Below are positions 7,501 through 14,604 of a DNA stretch of 14,747 bases, in pieces. The DNA comes from Euryarchaeota archaeon UBA82 (GTDB taxonomy: Archaea > Thermoplasmatota > Poseidoniia > Poseidoniales > Poseidoniaceae). The position numbers and the translations under genes were made by a program. The stretch is taken from NCBI GenBank assembly GCA_002496635.1, contig DAKQ01000134.1, forward strand, positions 1 to 14,747, given 5' to 3'. How positions within the stretch are numbered: position 1 is the first letter of the stretch; each line of letters opens with the position of its first letter. The notes under the pieces were generated by a model. That model ran no database searches. It saw nothing but the letters and a program-made list of their open reading frames with translations, and was not told the origin of the DNA.

Positions 7501-9421
7501 CACCTGTTGTAGAGACCCCTGAGGAAAAATGATTGCCCAGATAGGTAGTACCATCTGGTGCAATCAAAATCAAATCCAAATTATTCATGAGTCGAGATTC
7601 GGATTGAGCTGCATTAGCACTCGCTTCTGCATCACTCCACGCCAAGGTAATGTCTATGCCTTTTGACCCATCAAGATTGAATGCATATATGAGCGAAAAT
7701 CCTGCTTGAAGTTCACGTTCATCATCATGGAAGACGTCCAAAGTCACACCTGAGGAAGATGGGTTGAGGCTGTTTTCAAGGTCGATTTGACCCCATCCTT
7801 CCTTCCCATTTGGAATATCTGGTGTTCCCAAATCTTCTGCTCCATTGATCAATATCGCTTTTATCAGACTTGCAGATGGCTTATTTATGCCAGCAACTTC
7901 ACGTAAATATTCACGTGCGAGTGCTGCGGATCCGCCAGCAACTGCAGTTGCTTGAGATGTACCACTTAGTTCCATGTACATTGATCGACCATTTGAGTGG
8001 GTTCCAGTACCGCAGACTGAACCAACAACATTCTTTGCCTCTTCAGCCCGAGCCGAGCATATTCCTTCACCAGGAGCGACTAAATCAGGCTTTATTCTTC
8101 CATCAAGCGTTGGACCTTCTGATGAATCTGAACTCACTGTACCATTTACACTCGAGCCGATTGAGAGGACGTTTTTTGCAGTTCCAGGCGCTGTTATTTT
8201 TGACGCTCCAGTTCCACCGTTATCACCTACTGAGAAGATTGGAAGAAGATATTTATTGTTTGAAACATATTGATCAGTAGATCTTGAATCAGCGGTATAA
8301 GCCCCATAGTTTCCGTTTAGCCCCCATGCGTTAACTGCAACGCGAGCCGTTTTCAACTCAGCATCTGAAAGAAGGTCATAGATTGATCCCTGTCTTCCAA
8401 ATACTCCTGTGGGATCGTGTTCAAGAGCGTACATGACAAGATTTGCTGCTGGTGCAATCCCTGTTGCAACAGCATCGCCCGTTCCATCACCAAGCACAGT
8501 CATTGCAACGTGTGTTCCGTGACCGCTATTGCTGTCAATAGGAGAACTATCCAAGCCAAATTGGGTGTTTATTGCAGCAACTCGGCCAACGAGATCAGGA
8601 TGGTTATTATCGACACCTGTGTCCATAACTGCAATTGTTTCGCCAGAACCATCCAGATTCAAGGAAGAGGGCGCACGTACTGCGACTGCGCCTACTTCAG
8701 TGGCTGCGAGATTGTTGTGAAGAGAGAGTGTGAAACTCCCATCAATGAAGAGTACATGCTGATGGAATGCGAGGGATTTAATCTGCTGATTTGAGATTCC
8801 TGCCTCATAGTGTGCCTCGCACATATCCTGTGAGCACCATGCTATGTTTGCACCTTCTTCAGCTAACGTTGCTGAGAAAAGCGCAAGAGCATCTGGACTC
8901 AAATCATTTGAAAGGACAATTTGAACAATGCTTGCTCCAAAGACATGAGTTCCAAGTTTCATTCCAGGAGAATATTCTCCAATCCATCGTACATCGTCAT
9001 GAGAATTTATTGAATCATAGTGATTCAAATTGTTCAGACGGATTGTCCAAACAGCAGACCCGTGAGGCTCAAGAATTGAAAAATCGAATTCATCGGCCAT
9101 TGTTTCAACAAGAGCTCCATCATTCACATTCAATTGCAGAAGATGAAGACTGTTTTCCGAATCAGCCCTCCAAGTCGATGGAATGATTTCTAAGTCGTTC
9201 GAAAGTGGATCAAATGAAAAACTTGCTAAATCAATGACTGGTTCGACAGGATTCGTAAGAATTACTTGTTTTGAAACAGGTGTAATCGAATCCCAAGAAG
9301 AGGAGTGAACCATGGCCTGAGAGGACTTTGATTCGACGATTGAATCAGAGGAAGCCAAAGGACTTGCTAGCGAAAGCAAGAATACTGATAGCAAAATAAA
9401 CGAACGGCGTTTCAGATGCAT
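4547..9421 (-). CDS. Secreted, membrane-anchored subtilisin-like (S8) serine protease
   Basis: The 1624-residue surface protease starts with a signal peptide (KRR then a hydrophobic core, 4-25). The S8 catalytic domain (about 245-545) has Asp267 (VMDTG), His301 (GHGTHV) and Ser489 (SGTSQA). The oxyanion position, normally Asn, is Asp400 in SVGDNG. A jelly-roll/P-like beta domain follows (about 555-685), as in KP-43-type proteases, then a CARDB-like domain (about 693-805). Four later segments carry the N-x-GN signature of NEW3/CARDB-type Ig-like modules (near 990, 1119, 1237 and 1350). One membrane helix (about 1446-1463) anchors the C-terminus; the 160-residue tail, predicted inside the cell, is acidic, then Pro-rich, ending in an aromatic motif (about 1601-1624). 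The likely role is degrading marine protein for uptake. A 45-bp gap separates it from the GAPDH gene. Confidence 0.92.
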   Translation of the reverse strand: MHLKRRSFILLSVFLLSLASPLASSDSIVESKSSQAMVHSSSWDSITPVSKQVILTNPVEPVIDLASFSFDPLSNDLEIIPSTWRADSENSLHLLQLNVNDGALVETMADEFDFSILEPHGSAVWTIRLNNLNHYDSINSHDDVRWIGEYSPGMKLGTHVFGASIVQIVLSNDLSPDALALFSATLAEEGANIAWCSQDMCEAHYEAGISNQQIKSLAFHQHVLFIDGSFTLSLHNNLAATEVGAVAVRAPSSLNLDGSGETIAVMDTGVDNNHPDLVGRVAAINTQFGLDSSPIDSNSGHGTHVAMTVLGDGTGDAVATGIAPAANLVMYALEHDPTGVFGRQGSIYDLLSDAELKTARVAVNAWGLNGNYGAYTADSRSTDQYVSNNKYLLPIFSVGDNGGTGASKITAPGTAKNVLSIGSSVNGTVSSDSSEGPTLDGRIKPDLVAPGEGICSARAEEAKNVVGSVCGTGTHSNGRSMYMELSGTSQATAVAGGSAALAREYLREVAGINKPSASLIKAILINGAEDLGTPDIPNGKEGWGQIDLENSLNPSSSGVTLDVFHDDERELQAGFSLIYAFNLDGSKGIDITLAWSDAEASANAAQSESRLMNNLDLILIAPDGTTYLGNHFSSGVSTTGGSADVLNNIERIRIPAGATTQTGDWMVTVEHRGGSSQRYGIIVTADATLIPKADLTTFSNSILPSSLTPLVGDLVSISLAWHNQGTLASGPYRIQFEDVTSGSILYDSNRTSLEGGSLDSVSFFTQFSTTGIHKLRLSLDTSNQVQELNDGINGIDNNIIELDIEVTAQGLRVIFQNPDGSIPTTSQDRDSAASVTMDVRNETGLSLPFVIAHEGTGERPVSLTVSSVQQPDPTYPTLLLAPEDSWSKSVNQTGIFTVSGQGGENDTIYLMLNLDDTSASFDGATKRYARAGSFVVDVTARYQNQPTVSHTQRLYIEIGQVDSVDVVPSGTSGVSAKPGESTGFSIGVRNTGNSAAQYLMSCTSSSQWQIMLGNSNSSSLEFEPLNILQDLSMDVNVFIPSIANGVPLAGSTDQVTCVVTSPTDSTLNRVEVVDVAVSELKAFRSDLYGPDGAVGPGALAQPVVANTGELVYFNHTIENMGNIPLDFAVTIERGNPTWEAEIQYGQESSSSALSVTLSPGQSGDVEMRLLVPETAREGNSNTYTLRVESSPQMFTLNSTSLVVGENLDVNLMANAGTLITVPIDNSFTFSEFIVENTGNADLDLEWSTSLAPDGWSIGYSNPPSSVPVLKNASAQLAIQAPNQTISGFGFDLQLFVNASNNGRYTNAEILVRVEVSDSSFAAIRVSDESSAPLLFIPRGDSAKQSITITNEGNVPLTGDLTVEVRDNEGVVLTDRTVTISPSSISDLAIGESVEVVGKVSTKENSVDGRMNLVVILTTSDGVVIEYMADTSVSSQKSSGGIFGTLPAYVSYPLVLLVLLGLLYGGRKLKQSSKMEDHGTDLVAPDAHTDADHLGTRRDEALDISHSVNDIASGEVSQDEIAAALAQSLSMPAPVGNAPVPEGRPPAGRPPAGLPPMGLPPAGLPPAALPPVKSQPAPPKVIPQLPVPVPVASGPPLPPSGLPDGWTMEQWNHYGEQYLQRMGLN
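4712..4795 (-). repeat. 15-bp tandem repeat coding Pro-rich pentapeptides in the protease tail
   Basis: Residues 1543-1570 of the protease are about five pentapeptide units of the form R/L-P-P-A/M-G/A, each coded by 15 bp. Adjacent units share long identical DNA, for example CCTGCTGGTGGACG twice near 4770-4796 on the plus strand. The repeat is in frame, so unit gain or loss changes tail length without frameshift. It sits between the acidic part of the tail and the terminal aromatic motif and probably acts as a flexible spacer. Confidence 0.75.
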
Positions 9422-9466
9422 AGTCTGGCCACACCAGTTTAGTTTTTGAGGATGCGCCTTAATTGA

Positions 9467-10504
9467 TTACAATCCGTTGTAAGTAGCAATAGCCTTATCG
9501 GTCTTTGAAACAGACACGTTCCAATCAGATTCCAAACCCATTAATGCCCGAATAGCATCAACATTCTCAGGGATAACATCTGACTCTTGGTGTATCGCTT
9601 GGAAGTAATAGAGGGTGTCTCCATCAAGTTTCACACCATCTTCCCAAACAAAAATTTCGTGCAAGTCTCCCCACTTCCGACCAATATCTCTTGCAAATTC
9701 CATAACTTCTGCGGTTGTGGTAATTCCTGTCTCAGCACCGTTCATGATAACGACTCTTGGTTGAGCATGCCATAAGTCGAGGATTGATTCGGTTGTCATT
9801 CCATGCCCTTGAGGAAGAGTTGCAACGATTGCATGTACATGCATGATGGTTGTTGGAACAGCAACTGCCATCGAGTTGATGGATATTTCAGGGCGAATTG
9901 TCATGACATCAGGACCATGATGACTTGGAACCTTCAAAACTGGTTTAATCGCATTGATAGGACCTTTATTCGAGTCGCCAGGATCTGCAGCTCTGCGAAT
10001 CATTGTGCATTCAACGGAAAGAGAACCACATTTGCGCAAGAGTGGAACCAGTGTTCGAGAAAGCCCTGTTGTATTACAAGATACAACACGAGTACCTGAT
10101 TGATTCATATTTTCAGAATGGTTGCCACTCGAGGTATAGGACAGGCCTGTCATGACATGTTTTTCTCCACCTTGGAAAATCCATTTTACTCCAGCATCTT
10201 CATAGATTTGCTTATTTTGAGCACCTACTTTACCAGGAGAACAATCGACTACAATATCAGCTGCTGCCAATAATTCGCTTAATCCGCCTTTACAGTCATA
10301 GCCTGCAGGAGCGAAAGCAGCAATTCGTTCTGGTTCATCGAATGTACAGTATAGAGGAAATCCTTTTCTTACTGCTAAATCACAACCAAACGAAGGTCGA
10401 GTTTTCGTAACACCGATAATTTCCATATCGTCTTGGGCATCAATTGCGTCTGCAACTCTCTTCCCAATCGTCCCATATCCGTTTATTGCAACCTTTACTA
10501 CCAT
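9467..10504 (-). CDS. gap: Archaeal type II glyceraldehyde-3-phosphate dehydrogenase
   Basis: The enzyme interconverts glyceraldehyde-3-phosphate, phosphate and NAD(P)+ with 1,3-bisphosphoglycerate in central carbon metabolism. From the chosen start it is 345 residues, the normal length of the archaeal family. It opens with the Rossmann motif INGYGTIGKR (7-16), has TKTRP (33-37) after the second strand where dinucleotide choice is set, and carries the active-site Cys143 in SCNTTGLSR. This family is distinct from bacterial GapA. Met at 10504 starts directly before VKVAINGYGTIG, as in homologues, and has GTGATGAG just upstream. An ATG at 10513 (three residues longer) fits a leaderless start from the TATA-like string at 10535-10542; a TTG at 10537 is unlikely. 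It heads the leftward gene run and diverges from the GXGXG gene. Confidence 0.95.
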   Translation of the reverse strand: MVVKVAINGYGTIGKRVADAIDAQDDMEIIGVTKTRPSFGCDLAVRKGFPLYCTFDEPERIAAFAPAGYDCKGGLSELLAAADIVVDCSPGKVGAQNKQIYEDAGVKWIFQGGEKHVMTGLSYTSSGNHSENMNQSGTRVVSCNTTGLSRTLVPLLRKCGSLSVECTMIRRAADPGDSNKGPINAIKPVLKVPSHHGPDVMTIRPEISINSMAVAVPTTIMHVHAIVATLPQGHGMTTESILDLWHAQPRVVIMNGAETGITTTAEVMEFARDIGRKWGDLHEIFVWEDGVKLDGDTLYYFQAIHQESDVIPENVDAIRALMGLESDWNVSVSKTDKAIATYNGL

Positions 10505-10589
10505 GATGCTCATCACTATGGCATCAGCGAATGTCAATAAACAGTTCGTGATAAATCGTAGTTCAAAAATACGATAAAAACCAATCTCA
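10505..10589. promoter_or_regulatory. Divergent promoter region between gap and the GXGXG gene
   Basis: This AT-rich spacer must hold promoters for both directions. For the minus strand there are two TATA-like strings, GTTTATTG (10535-10542) and GATTTATC (10550-10557); the first lies about 25 nt from an ATG at 10513, the second gives a short leader to the ATG at 10504. For the plus strand CAAAAATA (10564-10571) lies about 22 nt before the ATG at 10590, compatible with leaderless transcription. Spacing follows general archaeal rules; no start site was measured. Confidence 0.4.
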
Positions 10590-12209
10590 ATGACGCGAGG
10601 TTATTTGACCGACATTCACCGCCATAGGAACATGGCGGGAGCCGAAGATGTTGTTGAACGCTCTATGAGTATCAATGCGAAATTTTTGCCACGGCTAAAA
10701 GCGGCCGTAGAACAAAACGCACTCCTACGAATCGGTTGGACTGGTTCTGGTGAAGAAGTTCCTAAGAATGGTGAAGTCGGATTATGCCCTGGCATTCCCG
10801 AAGGTGCACGAATCAAAGCTCTTGGAAAACTCGGATCATGGACCTCTCCGTTTGGAGCAGGTGGTAGATTCAATGTCGAAGGTGAAGTTGGTTCATTCTT
10901 CGGAGCATACAACAACGGCAGCACAGTCACATGTACTGGTTTCATTGGCCGTTGTGGTGGATTTATGATGCAAGAAGGCACTCTGGTTGGCTCAGAAGGC
11001 GCAGATACTAATCTCGGCATGTTCATGTCAGAAGGAACTATCTATGTTCAAGGACAAGTTGGGGCTCGACTTGGAAACGGAATGACAGGAGGACTCATAA
11101 TCATTCAAGGCGATGTTGAAGAGGATGCTGGAATTGCAATGAAAGGTGGCCGGATTATCATCGAAGGCCGCTGTCCAACACCACCTCTTGGCATCAGTCT
11201 TCGTCCACTAAAAGCAAAAGAATTGAAAGAAATAAATTCTATTCTATCAGATTATGACACCGTCTTATCAGATGATGCACTCTGCCTCGAGCCGAATGAT
11301 GAAATTGGATTAGAAGTCCAGTCAAATCATGTCTCATCAGGAGACCTATCTACAATAGGCCTCGTACCGATGGGTGAGCACACTCTGATTGAGAACCATC
11401 CTGTCGACACAGTTGCTTTCATCCCAGGTACCGATGACGAAGCACCTGCAATAATGTTACCAATTCCAATTCTACCACGCATTCCTGATGGAAACTTACT
11501 AAGCACTGAAGACAACAGTTCGGGCAGATTAACTCGAATTCAAAGTCAACCATTCTTAGTTTTCGAAAACCCACGCCCTATTGACATCGTGCAACTTAAT
11601 CTTCAATCTCTTTGCAACTTGATTGCAACCGCTCCTGTAGCATCAGGTGTTTGTATAGACATGGACAGTTTGCCTTCGATGAATCCAGAAGAAATCGATG
11701 GATTACTCGTAGCAATTCGAACTCTTATGACGTCAGAGTCTCCAATCATGACCTTGCAAGGAATATCCCGAATTCAATCACACCATCAATCTTCAGTATA
11801 CCATGAGGTCCAGGCAGCAATTTCACGAATTGAAGATGGATCTGGAACACCTGAAGCCGCAACCTTACCGATTATGGGTCGCTCCAAAAAGAATGAATTA
11901 GATAAAACACCCGTAATTACAGCACTTGAATTTGGTTTCACTTCGGATGCACACGATGTCGTTGTAGCCCGATGTGCTGGTGCTGATTTCGTCATTACTG
12001 AGCCGCCCATGCTTGAAATTGACGATATTGAATATTGGTTGCAGGGACTCACTATTGATCTGCAAAACACTCTCCGAAATTTGGGCCTCGATTCAATAGA
12101 CATCTTACAACGCTCACATCTAAGAGCATTGGATCACGATACGGCTTCAGTTAGTGGACTACGAATGTCTGGTTATGAGCGTCCACTACCGCATTGGTTT
12201 GCACGTTAA
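10590..12209 (+). CDS. GXGXG-domain protein with glutamate-synthase-like C-terminus
   Basis: Residues about 60-200 form a GXGXG right-handed beta-helix as in the C-terminal domain of glutamate synthase large subunit and in formylmethanofuran dehydrogenase subunit C: repeated G-x-x-G turns such as EGEVGSFFGAYNNG (97-110), VGARLGNGMTGG (157-168) and GIAMKGGRIIIEG (181-193). Residues about 205-320 are a linker. Residues about 325-539 look alpha/beta and end with a segment (485-530: LRNLGLDSIDILQRSHLRAL and GLRMSGYE) that resembles the tail of archaeal glutamate-synthase FMN domains. The Cys cluster for a 3Fe-4S centre and clear FMN loops are absent, so this half is probably non-catalytic or repurposed. 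No glutaminase domain is present. The start is uncertain: ATG at 10590 fits the promoter, but ATG at 10632, with AGGA just upstream, is possible. pheT follows after 10 bp. Function unknown. Confidence 0.75.
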   Translation: MTRGYLTDIHRHRNMAGAEDVVERSMSINAKFLPRLKAAVEQNALLRIGWTGSGEEVPKNGEVGLCPGIPEGARIKALGKLGSWTSPFGAGGRFNVEGEVGSFFGAYNNGSTVTCTGFIGRCGGFMMQEGTLVGSEGADTNLGMFMSEGTIYVQGQVGARLGNGMTGGLIIIQGDVEEDAGIAMKGGRIIIEGRCPTPPLGISLRPLKAKELKEINSILSDYDTVLSDDALCLEPNDEIGLEVQSNHVSSGDLSTIGLVPMGEHTLIENHPVDTVAFIPGTDDEAPAIMLPIPILPRIPDGNLLSTEDNSSGRLTRIQSQPFLVFENPRPIDIVQLNLQSLCNLIATAPVASGVCIDMDSLPSMNPEEIDGLLVAIRTLMTSESPIMTLQGISRIQSHHQSSVYHEVQAAISRIEDGSGTPEAATLPIMGRSKKNELDKTPVITALEFGFTSDAHDVVVARCAGADFVITEPPMLEIDDIEYWLQGLTIDLQNTLRNLGLDSIDILQRSHLRALDHDTASVSGLRMSGYERPLPHWFAR

Positions 12210-12216
12210 GGGTGAT
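12210..12216 (+). promoter_or_regulatory. Ribosome binding site deciding the pheT start
   Basis: GGGTGAT directly follows the stop codon of the upstream gene and lies 3 nt before the ATG at 12220. It resembles the GAGGTGG motif ahead of the SRAP gene and supports 12220 rather than the in-frame ATG at 12154, which lies inside the upstream gene. Confidence 0.5.
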
Positions 12217-12219
12217 AGT

Positions 12220-13965
12220 ATGCCAACAATATCTGTTGAACAAAGTCTCTTGGCCCAATTAATGTCTAACCATGGCTGCTCCCATGATATCGATGATGTC
12301 GATCACAGACTTCCGTTACTGGGTACTGACATAGATTCGTGCAACGAAGAGACATTGGATATCGAGATATTCCCCGACCGTCCTGATTTATTGAGTGGTG
12401 AAACTCTTTCAGTTGCCATGAGGGCTTTTCTGCATAACAAGCTAACATTGGAACGAGAATCATTGACAGATAGTGGAATCCATATCAGCGTTGATTCTGA
12501 ATTGAAAGCAATACGACCGATTATTCTCGGTGCTGTTGTTAAAGGACTTCAAATGAAGGATGATGGTGAAATGGATTCATTCATAAAAAATCTCATGGAT
12601 CATCAAGAAAAGTTACACTTCGCTTTGGGGCGTGGAAGAAGAAGAGCAAGTATTGGCGTTCATGATCTCAAATCAATCAAAGCACCATTCAAGGTGAGGG
12701 CTGTACCTAGAACACATTCATTCATACCATTAGCAAATCAGACAGAAATGGATATTGAATCAATACTCACAGAGCACCCCAAGGGCATCGATTACGCACA
12801 TCTTCTCGATGGAATGAGCATGGTACCGATTATTGAAGATGCCACAGGTTCAGTATTATCATTCCCTCCGATCATTAATGGAGCTCACACAACAGTGCAT
12901 TCGGGTACTCGAGATTTGTTCATTGATGTTACCGGATGGGATAGAAGAGCTTGCGAATCATGCCTTATGTTGGTTGCACTACAAGCAAAACAGCGTGGAG
13001 GAGAAATTCAATCTGTGAAACTCACCGATTGTGACGGAAACGAAGAGGTTCTTCCCAATTGGACCCCTGTTGAACACCGAATACCTGAACGTCTGGTTAA
13101 GAAAGTACTTGGAAGAAAATTAACTGATGAGGAAATGAAACAATCCATTACACGAATGGGTGGGGGATTCGTAGGAAGAGACCTTGCAAGACCCGAAGAA
13201 ATTCACGAGGGAAATTCAATGCAGTTTGCGCATGGTGGTGAAAACATGCTCCTTTTTGAAATGCCTCGCTGGAGATTTGATATCTTACATCCAGTAGATA
13301 TCGTCGAAGACCTCGCTATCGGACATGGATTTGAAGACTTAGGAGAAGATGTACCACGTGCTCCAATGAATGCAATTCCAAGAGAGGATGAGCATCTTCG
13401 AAGAAGAATCAGAACGTCCATGCAAGGCATGGGTTTTATGCAAATTCAATCACTTACATTATCAAATGAATTCGATCAGTTTGAGAGAATGCGATGGATT
13501 CCAACCAATGAAATAACGCAGATTACCAATCCAATCACGCAAGAGCACACGATGATGAGACAGTTCTTACTTCCAGGACTGTTGAAACTTTTAGCAACAA
13601 ATCGTCATCATGATCTCCCACAAGCTGTTTACGAATTAGGTACCGTTGTTCGAGACCATAAAAACGCACAACGTCTCGCATTCATCACTGCGGAAAAGAG
13701 CGGTGGATTTGCCGCAATTCGTGGAAGAATTCAAGCCTTCCTGAGAGATATGGGAGCATCAGAAGTAGAAATTGAACCACTTCCTGATAACGAAGGTCCT
13801 TGGCTCGCTGGGCGGGCTGCAAAAGTACTCATCAAAGGTGAATGGGTTGGATGCTTTGGAGAGATAGACCCCTCCATTGGTCAAACATTCGAGTTACTCG
13901 TCCCAATGAATGCTGCTGAATTTGATGTCGATGGCTTAAATCGATGTCTTATCGATCCTGTATGA
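12220..13965 (+). CDS. pheT: Phenylalanyl-tRNA synthetase beta chain, archaeal type
   Basis: PheRS is an alpha2-beta2 class II synthetase that charges tRNA-Phe; the beta chain carries editing and tRNA-contact domains and a catalytically dead class II fold. The 581-residue chain has the archaeal/eukaryotic cytosolic form: N-terminal IFPDRPDLLSGE (50-61), a B3/4 editing region with FPPIINGAHT (215-224), a B5 domain with PRWRFDILHPVDIVEDLAIG (349-368), then the class II-like core (about 390-575) with NPITQEHTMMRQFLLPGLL (437-455), YELGTVV and FGEIDPSIGQ (546-555). The bacterial N-terminal tRNA-binding and C-terminal anticodon-binding extensions are missing, as expected. The alpha gene pheS is not in this window. 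The gene is 10 bp after the GXGXG gene and 9 bp before the SRAP gene, so the three are probably cotranscribed. Confidence 0.95.
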   Translation: MPTISVEQSLLAQLMSNHGCSHDIDDVDHRLPLLGTDIDSCNEETLDIEIFPDRPDLLSGETLSVAMRAFLHNKLTLERESLTDSGIHISVDSELKAIRPIILGAVVKGLQMKDDGEMDSFIKNLMDHQEKLHFALGRGRRRASIGVHDLKSIKAPFKVRAVPRTHSFIPLANQTEMDIESILTEHPKGIDYAHLLDGMSMVPIIEDATGSVLSFPPIINGAHTTVHSGTRDLFIDVTGWDRRACESCLMLVALQAKQRGGEIQSVKLTDCDGNEEVLPNWTPVEHRIPERLVKKVLGRKLTDEEMKQSITRMGGGFVGRDLARPEEIHEGNSMQFAHGGENMLLFEMPRWRFDILHPVDIVEDLAIGHGFEDLGEDVPRAPMNAIPREDEHLRRRIRTSMQGMGFMQIQSLTLSNEFDQFERMRWIPTNEITQITNPITQEHTMMRQFLLPGLLKLLATNRHHDLPQAVYELGTVVRDHKNAQRLAFITAEKSGGFAAIRGRIQAFLRDMGASEVEIEPLPDNEGPWLAGRAAKVLIKGEWVGCFGEIDPSIGQTFELLVPMNAAEFDVDGLNRCLIDPV

Positions 13966-13970
13966 GGTGG
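13964..13970 (+). promoter_or_regulatory. Ribosome binding site of the SRAP gene
   Basis: GAGGTGG overlaps the pheT stop codon and lies 4 nt before the ATG at 13975, a good match to the archaeal anti-Shine-Dalgarno. Its overlap with the stop suggests the SRAP gene is translated from the pheT message. Confidence 0.6.
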
Positions 13971-13974
13971 TTCT

Positions 13975-14604
13975 ATGTGTGGCCGATTTGCTTTCGATGG
14001 AGAGCAATGGCCAGATATTGTGACGGCTGAACTTCCAGATATTGAGCCAAATTACAACATATCACTTCAAGACAATGTTCATTGCCTTACGATGGAAAAT
14101 GAGGCTCATAACATCACATCAATGAAGTGGGGATTTCGACCATCTTGGAGTAAAAAGAGTTCGATGGAACCCATTAATGCCCGATTTGAAACTGTATCTG
14201 AAAAACCAATGTTTCGTGATTCATTTCAGAGAAGACGTTGTCTAGTACCTGCGAATGGTTGGTATGAATGGAAAACGACACCAAGTGGAAAAGTACCATT
14301 TTATCATCAATCGGAAGGTAATGCTACTATTTTCTTTGCAGGAATTTATGATGATTGGGTCGATGGAAACCAAGCAAAGAGAACATTTTGCATTTTGACA
14401 ACAACATCTCATGATTCAATCTCTCATATTCATGAAAGAATGCCTCTGATTATACCAAGAGATTCTGTAAACAACTGGCTGGAAAACGGGACATTCAAGA
14501 TGATGTCTTTGCCGATTAATGTCCATCCAGTTGATCGAAAAGTAAATTCAACTACTGCACAAGGTGTCGGACTTACAAGTCCAATACGAACATTATTCGA
14601 TTAG
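13975..14604 (+). CDS. SRAP-domain protein (HMCES/YedK family) shielding abasic sites
   Basis: SRAP proteins crosslink covalently to abasic sites in single-stranded DNA through an N-terminal cysteine, protecting them during replication. The 209-residue sequence has every expected active-site residue: Cys2 right after the start Met (exposed when Met is removed), Asn68 in INARFET, Glu98 in GWYEW and His153 in HERMP. WGFRPSW (52-58) and the PNYNI strand (25-29) are also family-typical. Because Cys2 must be next to the initiator, the ATG at 13975 is effectively fixed. Length is typical of single-domain SRAP proteins. It shares an operon with pheT, and its stop overlaps that of the convergent gene at the right edge. 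No other SOS-like gene is seen here. Confidence 0.93.
   Translation: MCGRFAFDGEQWPDIVTAELPDIEPNYNISLQDNVHCLTMENEAHNITSMKWGFRPSWSKKSSMEPINARFETVSEKPMFRDSFQRRRCLVPANGWYEWKTTPSGKVPFYHQSEGNATIFFAGIYDDWVDGNQAKRTFCILTTTSHDSISHIHERMPLIIPRDSVNNWLENGTFKMMSLPINVHPVDRKVNSTTAQGVGLTSPIRTLFD

Noticed and set aside
7870..8280. Plus-strand open frames opposite the protease catalytic region, 136 and 99 codons long.
   Set aside because: They are antisense to a strongly supported protease with an intact triad, and their translations show no recognisable domain.
10505..10537. TTG-initiated extension of GAPDH.
   Set aside because: Adds residues before the Rossmann strand that the family lacks; ATGs at 10504 or 10513 fit better.
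10616..11026. Minus-strand open frame opposite the GXGXG domain.
   Set aside because: Shadow of the Gly-rich repeats on the other strand; Pro/Ser-rich translation with no family features.
12154..12219. Upstream in-frame ATG for pheT.
   Set aside because: It falls inside the GXGXG gene; the ATG at 12220 has GGGTGAT before it and matches the family start.
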